Shown piece by piece: positions 34,139 through 45,567 of a stretch of DNA of 64,000 nt (position 1 is its first letter; every line of letters starts with the position of its first letter). The position numbers were made by a program, and so were the translations under genes. The notes under the pieces were generated by a model. That model saw only the letters and a list, made by a program, of their open reading frames with translations. It had not been told where the DNA came from and did no database searches. The DNA comes from Cherax quadricarinatus (lineage: Eukaryota; Arthropoda; Malacostraca; Decapoda; Parastacidae), in assembly GCF_038502225.1 (NCBI RefSeq), contig NC_091325.1:29164459-29228458 (forward strand), given 5' to 3'.

Positions 34139-34517
34139 CGAGGACATCTACAAGACTTTCTTCACGGCTGCTACAACTAACCCATCTCTTTGGGAAGGAC
34201 CTACTTCCACTGGGGAATCCCGCCTACCAGTAACTATGCCCTCGTCTGCTGCACGTCCTTATCCACTGACGCCTATACAAGCGCCAGTCTTCTTGCCTTT
34301 GCTCCAGATTCTCCTCCACCACGATGCTGTGAGCACTAACTCCAAGGCTGAGGGACTGATTACCTCATCCTTTGTATATAGTTCTGCTGTCTTCCAATTA
34401 TGTCCTAGAATCTGTATTGATAAAGCCACTGGATGACGAAACGTCTACAATAAAGATATCCAGATGTTGCACATGTGTGTTAACTTTCATATTGTCGGTA
34501 TTTTATACCTTTCTTGC
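34139..34517 (+). mobile_element. 379-bp Penelope-like or SINE-like insert with 14-bp TSD
   Basis: It interrupts the Pao integrase. The perfect 14-bp target duplication ACAACAACTGAGTT lies at 34,125-34,138 and 34,518-34,531. Near the 3' end it contains TTGATAAAGCCACTGGATGA and GAAACGTCTACAATAAAGAT, which align with the insert at 58,145-58,262. The GATAA...GAAACGT arrangement resembles the hammerhead-ribozyme segment reported in Penelope-like elements, but the C and G of the canonical CUGAUGA core are changed. No RT is encoded; the 114-residue ORF over it has no recognisable domain. Probably a 5'-truncated copy. Confidence 0.75.
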
Positions 34518-35247
34518 ACAACAACTGAGTTGATTCAACATCTGTCATACCTCTGGCTGATCAAAGATCTTGCTTTTATAAGCAACACCTGCAACAAAGT
34601 TCGTTGCATTGTCTGAAATCATCAGTCTGGGACATGCCCTTGTGGCTGCAAGCCTTCTGAATAATTTGATAAAGGTTTCAGCAGACATGTCAGTGGCTAC
34701 TTCTAGATGTACTGCTCTAGTTGTAGCTCAGGTGAACAAACAGATGTACACCTTGATGGGAACGTCGTTAACTGTTTTGGTTAAAATTATTGGTCCAGTG
34801 TAATCTACACCTGTCACCTCAGATGGAGTGACATGACAAACTTTCAGAGGGACATGGAGGTGGACCTGGATACTTACATACTCGCATGTCATAGTGACGA
34901 CAAGTAATGCAGTTCCTAATTTGCTTTTTCACACTTTGTCGACCTTGAGGTATTCAGTAGGATTGTCGTACATGGCAAAGTGTGTCAGCTACCCCACCAT
35001 GTAACACATTACTGTGGGCATTTTGAGCAAACAGTTTTGTTAGCCAATGATTCTTGGGGATCAATATTGGATGTATGGCTTCATTAGGTAGTGAAGAGTT
35101 ATGAATTCTTCCTCGACGTCTTATAATCTTTTCGGAGTTGAGATAAAGTCCTAAAGAATTAATAATATCAGGTTTCTTTGGAGATTTTTCTTGTGTTTCC
35201 AGAAATTTATACTCTGTAGAGAAAACAGCTTTCTGTATTAGTTTCAC
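34518..35247 (-). pseudogene. BEL/Pao integrase, zinc-binding and catalytic core
   Basis: The ORF 34,954-35,247 carries the H2C2-type zinc-binding region (RRRGRIHNSSLP, HPILIPKNHWLTKLFAQNAH, H..LHGGV), followed on the minus strand by a core with YTGPI and ISDNATNF around 34,795 and 34,620. These hold the first two acidic residues of the D,D-35-E triad; the Glu lies beyond the 379-bp insert at about 34,095. Integrase would insert the element cDNA into the genome. At least one frameshift lies between 34,950 and 34,830. Confidence 0.83.
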
Positions 35248-35489
35248 CCAGTATTTAATGGGTTCAAAATATTCCTAATTAGGTTTTATCCCTTTAATGA
35301 ATTTAAAGTCAAGAGCTGTAACTCTTTAAGAGTTTACCCAAAGATGAATATTTAGATCCATCAATAACTATTTCTGTTGGTTCTGCGGTATTTACACATT
35401 ATTTCTGCTGTGTTCAAGCAGACTGTTTCTTCTGGCATAATGTGAGCATTTTGCTGAGGCCCATTATTTTCATTGGAGAGCCAGTTTGG

Positions 35490-36540
35490 TCATTGGAGCC
35501 ATAATTTATTATCCACATATTTCTTGAGTAGGACACCACGTGACAACATGTCAGCTGGATTCTCTTGGGTAGAGACGTGGAGAAAGAGATAATCTCTCTG
35601 CATCTCTTTTATTTCTGCTACTCTATTCTGTACATAGACCAACTTACTCTTATTATTTCTTAACCACTGGAGAACTGCTTCGTTATTACTCCAAATCACG
35701 TTTTTTTTCAATAGTGAGATGATCAAGTACTTTGTTGAGATAGACAGCTAATTTTGTAACTACATAGAGTGCTGTCAGTTCCAATTGTGGTACTGTTCAG
35801 ACCTTCAAGGGTGCTACCATGGTCTTTGAAGTAATTAGTGTACTTCCTTCAGCATTACTCATGTAAGCTACAGCACCATAACCTCTGGTTGACGCATCCC
35901 AGAACACATGTAATGTGTACTTGTTTCTCTCTTGACCTATTTGTCTGGGAAATTTAATTTGATGAAATTGTTTAAAGTCCTTGGATATTTTATCCCATGC
36001 TTGACTCATTTCTAGAGGCAAGCTCTCATCCCATCCAATTTTGAGCTCCCATGCATCTTGCATAAATATTTTACCTTTTATGGTAATTGGTGAGACGAGT
36101 CCTAGAGGATCAAAGCATTGTGATACCTCTGACAGTAAACTACATTTGGTGAGTGCACTGCATGATTTATTGTTTATCCTTTTGAGACTCAAAGTATCTT
36201 CTTGTGTGTTCCATTTAAGTCCCAGCATATTGTTGCAATCAGGAATTTCAGTTTCAGGGAAATCTTGATAAGTTCCCTTAATTGTTTTGAATTAGGACTC
36301 CACATCCTTAGAGGCATATTTGCTTCCTTCATCTCCTTGTTAGCTTCTCTTTATAAGGATATCAAGTCCTTTTCTTAAAGATTTCTTTGAAGGGACTTCC
36401 TGATTTCTTCAAATGTGTATTTAGAGTAGCTTCTAGTAAGAATGGAGAGGATGTTGCACCAAACAATACTGATTTGAAACGATAAGTTTTCACAGGACTT
36501 TGAGGATCGTTTGGATTTTCAGGCCACAAGAATCGAGTAT
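35490..36540 (-). pseudogene. BEL/Pao RT C-terminal part, A17 peptidase-like and RNase H region
   Basis: Minus strand: the RT palm piece YTRFLWPENP...FKSVLFGATSSPF (36,540-36,420), then MLGLKWNTQEDTLSLKR (36,228) leading to FDPLGLVSPITIKGKIFMQD and LHVFWDAST, which are standard Pao A17/RNase H motifs. It continues with NRVAEIKE and STQENPADMLSRG (35,490-35,726). Stops or frameshifts occur near 36,290, 35,790 and 35,400. Junction: at about 36,551 the Pao sequence is interrupted by a TTGA-tailed LINE piece and continues at 37,463. Confidence 0.87.
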
Positions 36541-36550
36541 AATCTCTATC

Positions 36551-37462
36551 CAGGTACGATATTACGTGCCATAAACTGCCCTTCTGACACTATACCATTC
36601 ACTCATTTATCCATACCTCACCTATGCTATTTGTGCTTGGGGATCAACTGCAGCAACACACCTAAAGCCAATAATAACCCAACAAAAAGCCGCAGTAAGA
36701 ATAATCACTAAATCCCATCCCTGGCAACACACCCCCCACTCTTCATAGATCTAAACTTACTCCCTGTTCAGAACATCCACACTTACTACTGCGCAATCTA
36801 CATCTACAGGACCTTAAACTCCAATATTAACCTTGACCTAAAACGCTTTCTGATAGTTGCGACAGGACCCACAGGCATAACACCAGACACAAACATCTCT
36901 ATGTCATTCCCCATGTCCGACTAAACCTTTACAAAAATTCAGTGTGTGTCAAAGGGCCTAAAATCTTTAACACCCTACCTGAAAACTCTAGAACTAGACA
37001 CATTCATCACTCTCAAAACTACAGTTAGAAAACATCTTAGCTCCTTGATACACCCCGTCAACTAACTACATGTAAACTACCTGGTGGTTCACAATTACAC
37101 TCACTCACCCATCGACTGTAAACACAGAAATACGAATCTTAATCTTAAAATAATGAACCCTAACTAGTCATAAGCTTGCCTATGATACTCCAATATAGAC
37201 ACTATGTATTGTGTCTAAACAAAAGCATTCACATTGCTAAACTTACATACTATAATGTAGTCACTTAGCTTTAATACCATAATCTGTAATTTGAAGTTTA
37301 GAATTAATCTAAGTCTGCCTGAAATGCATAGCCATGCTAGGTGTCCTAGTGGCCCCCTCTGTAATTAGTATTTCAAAACATGTAAACTACACAATATCCA
37401 AAATCTCTAAACCCCACATTGTAATCCTTATAGAGAATAAACTTGATTGATTGATTGATTGA
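36551..37462 (+). mobile_element. LINE 3' fragment with TTGA-repeat tail
   Basis: A plus-strand insert in the Pao RT. A broken frame encodes a LINE RT thumb and C-terminal region (YPYLTYAICAWGSTAATHLK, then QQKAAVRIIT and FNTLPE), followed by about 450 bp of AT-rich 3' UTR and a terminal (TTGA)n tract ending at 37,462. Short tetranucleotide tails of this sort are typical of L2/RTE/CR1-group LINEs. It is heavily 5'-truncated. The flanks CTCTAT and TCTATT may be remnants of a short target duplication. Confidence 0.78.
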
Positions 37463-38177
37463 TCTATTTCTTGTAGTCCTCTTAAGAAAGCTTTGGATAT
37501 ATCAGCCGTGTAGGCATATGGGTTTGTGTGAAATTTCATAAGCATGTCTCCAAGCTTCTCAGTTAGTGAGGGTCCGGTCATCAGACAGTCATTAGAACTT
37601 GCTACATCTTTATTTGCACGTGCGCTGCAGTTATATACAACATGTAGTGGAGTGGTTTCAGAGTCTTTTCTGACTCCATGGTGCGGGAGATAATGAGCTT
37701 CTGTCTTCAACTTATCTTCGACTACTTCCTCAAAGAATTTATTGTCCAACTGTTCTTGTATGATACTATCATAGACAGTCAGTAGCTCTGGATTCTTCCT
37801 GAGCTCATGTATTTGTGCTTTCATTTGTCCTAATGCCATGCGATAATTGCTAGGCAGACGTGGTGGATTTAATTTCCATGGTAACCTAACCCAATATTGT
37901 CCTTCTTCATATTTGACAGTGTCCAAATATTGGTTATAAATCTGAGACTCTTGTGGGCTCGGTTTATTTACATCAATATGTATCGCATCTAAATCCCACA
38001 ACTTATCAACTGGATCATTCATTTCTTCCAGTAATGATAACTTTTGCTGTGGTACAAGATCACTGGTTATCCTTGTAACTAGTACATTTTCCACTGAATC
38101 AATATTAGTTTCCTTCCCACTTTAAGAAGGAATGGGATCACATATCATGTGGACTTCTGCTGTTTTCAGCAACTGAA
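37463..38177 (-). pseudogene. BEL/Pao protease-RT linker and RT N-terminal part
   Basis: Minus strand: an ICDPIPS-type motif just right of 38,094, then the ORF ending near 37,463 with FWDLD-like DKLWDLDAI, WVRLPWK, YDSIIQEQL, YLPHHGV (finger region), VVYNCSARAN and ISKAFLRGLQ. The aspartate of this last motif (ADISKAF) is the first RT catalytic Asp. An in-frame stop lies near 38,130. The frame is cut at 37,463 by the TTGA-tailed LINE and on the other side at 38,178 by the Gypsy LTR, and its upstream codons resume at 49,753. Confidence 0.88.
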
Positions 38178-39362
38178 TGTTACAAAAAACGTGATTCTAA
38201 AAGCTTAGAGATCTCCAGTGAATACTAGAAAGGACTGCCCTTCTAGCATCCAGCCTGTTACTGGGTTTTTGTAACAAGTAGTCAGTATCCTTGTCCAATT
38301 ATCCATTAGAATTCAGTATGATTCAATAGTGCTTCAGGATTACAACTGGTAGGCTACTAACTAGAGAAATTAAAATTTAATAAATTTATTAAGTCTAGAG
38401 GTATATTATCAAATTAAATTAATCAATTCAAACAAATTAATAATAATAATCACTTCTCTCGAGTACAATATAATTGTGCTGAAAGCACATATCACATTTA
38501 TAATTCTTAAGTACCGTCTGGTACATTAACATTTAATAAGATATTACAAATATGTACAAGTAAGTTTGTGTGTATGTGTGTAAGTGCTCTAAGTAGTTCG
38601 CTATGTCTCACGACTCGACTAGACTTAAACAAGTGACTGACAAAGTCCTCAAATAAACTAACTTCTTGACCGACTGGCAGTCAGAACAGTCTGCTTGAAC
38701 AATAAAAAGAATGCTAAGCCCAATTGCAATATAACAAGCAACTGTGACACAGAATCAGGAACAAGGAGATAATATAAAGACACTAAGTAGGGACCATCTG
38801 CAGATCCTCCACAAGTCACAAAACTCCCATACTACTGAATCTAAGTTCAGCATAAGAAAATCCCCGACTGTGATAATACACAGATACCAGTACAAGTTAG
38901 GTCAGAAGCTACAGCTCAGGACCTGAGTTACTCAGAGTGTCTATGAGGCACACAACCTCAGTACAACGTTATTCTTGTTAGTTCTACAGAACTAACAAGA
39001 ATAATGAGACAGACAATCTGTCCAACCACCAAGAGAGTCTAGACCAGACTGAATACTTCAGGCGAGGTGAGGACACCCCCCTCGATCACGTGATATCTCC
39101 GTGGGTTGCTGCCCAGCAAGAAGCTGGCAGGGAAACAAGCAAAGAGCAATAATTACAGTAGTTAGACAATCAAGACTTGAACTGAGCACACATGTTACAT
39201 CCTAACAACATAACTAAGTCAAATAATATAAAGCAATACATTTACGATTTAGCTATTATCGCAAATATAAGCAGTATAAAATTGCATGAAAAGGTAATAT
39301 ACATTATATTCATAATCATAATGTACATTATATATATTGCAACCCATTCAGGGGTTGCAACA
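38178..39362 (-). repeat. Gypsy 3' LTR (left)
   Basis: A 1,185-bp LTR bounded by TG...CA. It differs from the right LTR mainly by point changes and at 38,969-39,004, where a 17-bp perfect inverted repeat replaces about 30 bp of the other LTR. On the minus strand it would carry the transcript 3' end. The ORFs it contains (38,744-38,926 and 39,192-39,392) show no domain. Confidence 0.92.
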
Positions 39363-39372
39363 CCCCCCCAAC
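39363..39372 (-). promoter_or_regulatory. Gypsy polypurine tract
   Basis: CCCCCCCAAC directly right of the left LTR, that is GTTGGGGGGG on the coding (minus) strand immediately before the LTR. This is the expected position and composition of the plus-strand primer for reverse transcription. Confidence 0.75.
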
Positions 39373-40092
39373 ATGACAAACGGTCGCACTAGGAGTTGCA
39401 TTAATTAATGTCTTTCACATTATTACTGATTGCTCATATCAATACAATTTAATATAAACATTAATCAGAGTCACTCTTGTGCCAAGCACTTCTATAATTT
39501 AACAGTGTCTGTTTCACTATAAGTTATGCCCCTAGTACTAGGGCAGTACACAGTATCGTATCTCCGCATACTCGTGGTTATGTACATCAGTGCAGAAACA
39601 GGATAGCGCAGACAAGCCTGACACAATGAGGCTCGTTCATAGTAGTGTAGACAGCATAATAGTCTTGTGTTATGGACAGGAGACAGCATTCCACTCTTTA
39701 GTGATTGTGGAATGCTATGCAGTATGGACATCTGAGTATGAAACAGCTTAAGGTGTGTAGTGAAGGGGGGGGTCTGCGGCAGGACAGTGTTCCGCCAAGC
39801 AGTAACATCGCCCACACGACACTACCCACTCATCACTCAGCTTATGTCTCCTCATACACATCACTACTGTGAATATATAAATATAATAATTAGACATGAG
39901 TATATATAGTTAATATGGGCTGGAGGGATTTAGTTACTAAACTGAATTTGACATAGCAAGTAACAAAAGGTATTTGGGCATTAAAATCACGTTAATTTAA
40001 AATTGGGAAGTGCCCAAATTCACGTCAAAATGTTCCAAGGACACCACAAGAGCTAGAGCCTCTTTCTCAATAGTGGCATAATTTTTCTGGTG
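39373..40092 (-). other. Gypsy 3' non-coding region
   Basis: No recognised domain. A 107-residue minus-strand ORF at 39,492-39,815 has no motif I can name and is probably incidental. The region is AT-rich towards 39,900. Sequence near 40,040-40,090 reads into the RNase H piece, suggesting the domain extended a little further left. Confidence 0.5.
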
Positions 40093-40320
40093 TCATTTAA
40101 GTTTAGATGAATGGTAACATATAGGATGGAGAATGTCAGTGGATGTTGACTGTTGGAGTAGCACAGCACCCACTGCATAACCACTCGCATCTATATGTAA
40201 AAAGGGAAGATTGATATTAGGACTCTTCACAGGAACAGAGGAAAGCAGATACTTCAACCTTTTGAACAAATCTGAACAATCACTAGTCCAGATGAACTGA
40301 ACTTTGCTACTAATGAACAC
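40093..40320 (-). pseudogene. Gypsy RNase H fragment, displaced
   Basis: A 75-residue frame with FIWTSDCSDLFKRLKYLLSS and LHIDASGYAVGAVLLQQ, the standard start of a Gypsy RNase H domain (the DASGYAVGAVL motif holds the first catalytic Asp), ending in CYHSSKLK. In a normal Gypsy pol this domain comes before integrase. Here it lies after the integrase zinc-binding piece and no RT precedes it. The junction with the integrase piece is at about 40,320-40,370, in low-complexity GTGTGT-like sequence. Confidence 0.82.
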
Positions 40321-40369
40321 AGTAAGAGGTTGTAGGTGGAGGTGTGTGTGCTGGTTTGTCTGTCACTTG

Positions 40370-40859
40370 ACACACGTGAACGTCGCACATGATCAGCTAC
40401 TGTTTCCTTCATCTTTGGCCAAGTAAAATGTTTTGCCAGTTTACCGAGTGTCTTCTTGACACCCAAATGTCCTCCTATGGGACTATTGTGAGCAAAATCA
40501 ATGGCTTGTTCACGAAATGTAACTGGTAACACTACGAGATGCTTGACTGTGGTGGAAACACTATCAGCTGACAACTTGCATGTATTTTTCTCCATCAGTA
40601 CACCGTTACTATAATAGTAACAATTATCGAGATCCTTTGCTTCACTCTCAGTAACTGCTATATCTCTCAGTCTTTCCAGTGACTGACCCACAAACTGATC
40701 CTTGATTAAATCATCATGAGTTAGAAATTTAAAATCAGTAGTGTCCTGACTAGGTTGATGACCAGGGGGAGTTGGTGTTAATGATCCGGGGCGCAGAGCG
40801 TCACTAAACAACATATTCAAGCCCAAATCATTGTCATCCACTAACTCAACAGTAGACAA
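40370..40859 (-). pseudogene. Gypsy integrase zinc-binding region
   Basis: The frame 40,254-40,859 ends in an H2C2-type integrase segment: YYYSNGVLMEKN, VVLPVTFREQAIDFAHN, GGHLGVKKTLGKLAKHFTWP and KMKETVADHVRR, with the usual His-His and then a lost or shifted Cys pair. The upstream half (DDNDLGLNML and onward) is the acidic linker found before this domain. The catalytic core is absent. It starts only nine bases after the protease frame, so RT and RNase H are missing from between them. Confidence 0.82.
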
Positions 40860-40868
40860 GGATGGTTG

Positions 40869-41234
40869 TTATATCTTTGACATAGCTCTAGTAATTGCAC
40901 TGAGAGAAAATAAAATAGGGTTCTCTCTACAAGCTTCAATGGCATAATTATCATCAGTGTTATTATCAATCACAAGTGGTTCTTTACATATACCAGCATG
41001 AAGGATATCATTCCCTATCAACAAGTTTACTGACCTGATGGGAAATATACCACTGGATATACCCACTGAAATAAAACCAGTATAATAACTTGTTTGAATG
41101 TAAACTTTATGAAGAGGTACTTTTATAACAGCCCCACCATAGGCTTCTAACAATGCATCTATCTTGATATAGATATCATCAGTTATGGTCAGTACATGTT
41201 TTCTTAATAACGTAAGATAACTGCCAGTGTCTCA
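40869..41234 (-). pseudogene. Gypsy aspartic protease
   Basis: Minus strand: DTGS at 41,220-41,231 is the catalytic motif of retroelement proteases, which cut the Gag-Pol polyprotein. The following frame (to 40,869) has the flap-side VNLLIGNDIL motif. A TGA (41,232-41,234) directly precedes the catalytic Asp, and a frame break separates DTGS from the 94-residue ORF at 40,869-41,153. Inactive as it stands. Confidence 0.82.
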
Positions 41235-41419
41235 GAAAGAAATTATCTCAGTCAGATGTGATTCCGTCAAATCCTTCTTTACCTCTCGAAAAGTAAGGAC
41301 TCATCGCTGAACGAATCTTTTCGTCAGATACACTTTCTGACACTAGTCATCTGTCCTGAGTAATATTATCTAAAACAGTAGGATCAGAGGTATTACTAGG
41401 ATTTTGGTGCCTTTATTGC

Positions 41420-42877
41420 TCAGAAGAGGATACGACTTGAGTGGGGGGCGCCAGCCGCACGACTGTTTCTCGTATCTCTTTCCAACTTATAGCAATACTC
41501 TCTAGCATGTCCTTTTCTGTTACAATAGGTACATTTAACTTTCTTCTTCTCAATATCAGATTTCTGTCTAACCACAGAGACAGATTCAGGATTGTGAGTT
41601 TTCCTGGTAAAGGTACGAGAAGTTACAGTAGCAGGTACATCAGGCCGGCAATGAGCAGCTGAGTTAGGTTGCCAACTTCTAGGACAATTTTTAGTTACCT
41701 TGTTTCTGTGTTTTAGTACGTACAAGTTTGTGAGAAATCTCGTAATTATCTGCTAATGCTGCAGTTTCCAGAATATCCGAGGTAGTATGATCGATCAGAT
41801 ATTCTTGTATGTCAGCAGACATGCAGTTGTTAAACTCTTCGTGTAGTAACAACTGAACAAGACTGTTGTAGTTGTTACACTTGGCAGACCTACACCACCT
41901 CTCAAATGCAACTTTTTTCTCACGAGCAAACTCTACACAAGTTTGATCTTGTCGTCGTTGTAACATACGAAACGCTCTTTGATAACTTACGGGTAACAAG
42001 TTATATGTCTCTAGAATAGTTAGCTTGACAGCGTCATAACTAATGTACTTGGCAAACGGTAAAGCAGCAGTACAAGTTTGAGCTCTTCCTGTCAAAGCTG
42101 TGTGCAACAAGATAGCCCAGTGCTTACGTGGCCAGTTCATAGCACGTGCCTGGTTCTCAAACACATCAAAATAGGTGTCTAAGTCACTCTCAAAATACTT
42201 AGGAACCATGGATGCAGCTTTCTGCACATTAAATGTGTCCTGTGATCTATCAGTCTGTTGTCTTCCAATACGAACATTTTCTCTCTGGAAATCTTCTTCG
42301 TTCAATTTCCTCTGTGCCTCTATTTGTGAAGTCTGCAACATAATGAGACGTTCTAACCTCTCAAACTGTTCCTGAGAGATAGGACCAGTGGGTAATGGAG
42401 GAGTAAGGAATCTAACGTGGTCTGGATGGTCCTTAGGTCGGACACTTCGTCCAGCCATCTCTAGAGAGTCTAGATCTGGTCTAGGATAAGTAGATACAGG
42501 TGTAGCATACACAGTACTAGTATTAGGCTGAGTCATACTACCAGCTAAAATCTGTACTATTGTGTCAGTGGGAGAAGGAGTGAGCGAGAACTGAGTTACA
42601 CTAGGCTCAGACACTTCTGTCTTAGTTGCTCTTTCTTCTACTTCATCAAATAGAGTCATACTTCCTAATTGTGACACTAGGCTTTCTGAATCTGAATCAT
42701 AATCAGACATCTCTGTATGAGCAGGAAACAATATATCTTTAATTAACGCTCTGACAGTTTCTGCGGTGTAATTCCTGTTATACGTCACACCGAGATATTT
42801 GGCTACTTGCCAACATGTCTGAAGTTTTAATGTACTTAACTCAGACAAAGTCAGAGTAACAATTAACTGTTTCACTT
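41420..42877 (-). pseudogene. Gypsy gag with CCHC knuckle
   Basis: The frame 41,691-42,875 encodes a 394-residue capsid-type Gag: an acidic N-terminal part, then a helical capsid region with KYFESDLDTYFDVFENQARA, WPRKHWAILLHTALTGRA and the FARE-like EFAREKKVAFERW. A second frame (41,420-41,725) supplies the nucleocapsid knuckle CTYCNRKGHAREYC, C-x2-C-x4-H-x4-C. One frameshift separates them near 41,700. The 5' end of gag is cut at 42,877 by LINE D, and the leader resumes at 45,292. Gag would form the particle that packages element RNA. Confidence 0.87.
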
Positions 42878-45291
42878 TGCCTGGAGTTTACCTGTAGAGA
42901 GTTCCGGGGGTCAGCGCCCCCGCAGCCCGGTCTGTGACCAGGCCTCCTGGTGGATCAGAGCCTGATCAACTAGGCTGTTGCTGCTGGTTGCACGCAAACC
43001 AACGTATGAGCCACAGCCTGGCTGGTCAGGAACTGACTTTAGGTGCTTGTCCAGTGCCAGCTTGAAGACTGCCAGGGGTCTGTTGGTAATCCCCATTATG
43101 TATGCTGGGAAGCAGTTGAACAGTCTTGGGCCCCTGACACTTATTGTATGGTCTCTTAACGTGCTAGTGACACCCCTGCTTTTCATTGGGGGGATGGTGC
43201 ATCGTCTGCCAAGTCTTTTGCTTTCGTAGTGAGTGATTTTCGTGTGCAAGTTCGGTACTAGTCCCTCTAGGATTTTCCAGGTGTATATAATCGTGTATCT
43301 CTCCCTCCTGCGTTCCAGGGAATACAGGTTTAGGAACCTCAAGCGCTCCCAGTAATTGAGGTGTTTTATCTCCGTTATGCGCGCCGTGAAGGTTCTCTGT
43401 ACATTTTCTAGGTCAGCAATTTCACCTGCCTTGAAAGGTGCTGTTAGTGTGCAGCAATATTCCAGCCTAGATAGAACAAGTGACCTGGAGAGTGTCATAA
43501 TGGGCTTGGCCTCCCTAGTTTTGAAGGTTCTCATTATCCATCATGTCATTTTCCTAGCAGATGCGATTGATACAATGTTATGGTCCTTGAAGGTGAGATC
43601 CTCCAACATGATCATTCCAAGGTCTTTGACGTTGGTGTTTCGCTCTATTTTGTGGCCAGAATTTGTTTTGTACTCTGATGAAGATTTAATTTCCTCGTGT
43701 TTACCATATCTGAGTAATTGAAATTTCTCATCGTTGAACTTCATATTGTTTTCTGCATCCCACTGAAAGATTTGGTTGATGTCTGCCTGGAGCCTTGCAG
43801 TGTCTGCAATGGAAGACACTGTCATGCAGATTCGGGTGTCATCTGCAAAGGAAGACACGGTGCTGTGGCTGACATCCTTGTCTATGTCGGATATGAGGAT
43901 GAGGAACAAGATGGGAGCGAGTACTGTGCCTTGTGGAACAGAGCTTTTCACCGTAGCTGCCTCGGACTTTACTCTGTTGACTACTACTCTCTGTGTTCTG
44001 TTAGTGAGGAAATTATAGATCCATCGACCGACTTTTCCTGTTATTCCTTTAGCATGCATTTTGTGTGCTATTACGCCATGGTCACACTTGTCAAAGGCTT
44101 TTGCAAAGTCTGTATATATGACATCTGCATTCTTTTTGTCTTCTAGTGCATTTAGGACCTTGTCGTAGTGATCCAATAGTTGAGACAGACAGGAGCGACC
44201 TGTTCTAAACCCATGTTGCCCTGGGTTGTGTAACTGATGGGTTTCTAGATGGGTGGTGATCTTGCTTCTTAGGACCCTTTCAAAGATTTTTATGATATGG
44301 GACGTTAGTGCTATTGGTCTGTAGTTCTTTGCTGTTGCTTTACTGCCCCCTTTGTGGAGTGGGGCTATGTCTGTTGTTTTTAGTAACTGTGGGACGACCC
44401 CCATGTCCATGCTCCCTCTCCATAGGATGGAAAAGGCTCGTGACAGGGGCTTCTTGCAGTTCTTGATGAACACGGAGTTCCATGTGTCTGGCCTTGGGGC
44501 AGAGTGCATGGGCATGTCATTTATCGCCTGTTCGAAGTCATTTGGCATCAAGATGACATTGGATAGGCTTGTGTTAATAAAATTTTGTGGCTCTCTCATA
44601 AAAAATTCATTTTGATCTTCGACTCTCAGTCTGGTTAGCGGCTTGCTAAAAACTGAGTCATATTGGGACTTGAGTAGCTCACTCATTTCCTTGCTGTCAT
44701 CTGTGTAGGACCCATCTTGTTTAAGTAGGGGTCCAATACTGGACGTTGTTCTCGACTTTGATTTGGCATAGGAGAAGAAATACTTTCTTTCGATTTCATT
44801 TATGGCTTTTAGTTCTTCCCGCGATTCCTGACTCCTATAAGATTCCTTCAGCTTAAGTTCGATGCTTGCTATTTCTCTGACCAGTGACTCCCTACGCATT
44901 TCAGATATATTGACCTCTTTTAGCCGCTCTGTTATTCTTTTCCATCGCCTGTAAAGGGAGCGCCTGTCTCTTTCTATTTTACATCTACTCCTCCTTTTTC
45001 TTAGAGGAATAAGCCTTGTGCATACATCTAGTGCCACCAAGTTAATCTATTCTAGGCATAAGTTGGGGTCTGTGTTGCTTAGTATATCTTCCCAGCTTAT
45101 ATCGGTTAGGACTTGGTTTACTTGGTCCCACTTTATGTTTTTGTTATTGAAGTTGAATTTGGTGAATGCTCCCTCGTGACTAGTCTCATTATGTTGGTCT
45201 GGGGCTCCACGCATACATGTCTGAACCTCAATTATGTTGTGATCTGAGTATATTGTTTTTGATATGGTGACATTTCTTATTAGATCATCAT
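42878..45291 (-). pseudogene. CR1-like LINE copy D, in Gypsy
   Basis: 2.4 kb, 5'-truncated within the endonuclease. The frame 43,541-45,040 covers the end of the endonuclease, the linker and the RT (YRPIALTSHIIKIFERV, YTDFAKAFDKCDHG, SSVPQGTVLAPILF, FADDTRICM). The frame 42,911-43,534 holds thumb and C terminus (IPPMKSRGV, RLFNCFPAYI). There is no RNase H. The terminal sequence at 42,880-42,960 carries the family's hairpins with one stem mismatch. It is more mutated than copies C and G. No target duplication is visible. Classified as CR1/Jockey-group from domain order and non-poly(A) tail. Confidence 0.87.
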
Positions 45292-45567
45292 TGTACTACG
45301 AGAGAGTGATTATGGGAAACTATAATCCTAATAGGAATTTTAGTGTTGGTGGTCTTAGAGCTAGAACTCATAAACAGTATTTCCATCTCCTTGGATCAAG
45401 AGACTCAGTCAGGTACATACATCCACCTGGTATGTTGTACAAGACTAAACTCAAAGTCTTCAGATTAAGAAAGTACTCAAAGTGTTTGATCATAGAGTTA
45501 CTTGTATGTCAAAATGGACAATTTCTCCAACATCTTGGATCAAGAGCCTCCTGGACAGGCCCCCATT
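45292..45567 (-). other. Gypsy leader with primer-binding site
   Basis: Minus-strand leader between the right LTR and gag. The 18 bases at 45,548-45,565, two bases inside the LTR edge, read TGGGGGCCTGTCCAGGAG on the coding strand. They start with the TGG expected for a tRNA 3' CCA and match about 14 of 18 positions of the proline-tRNA primer-site consensus as I remember it. A 108-residue plus-strand ORF across the leader is not supported as a gene. Confidence 0.65.
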
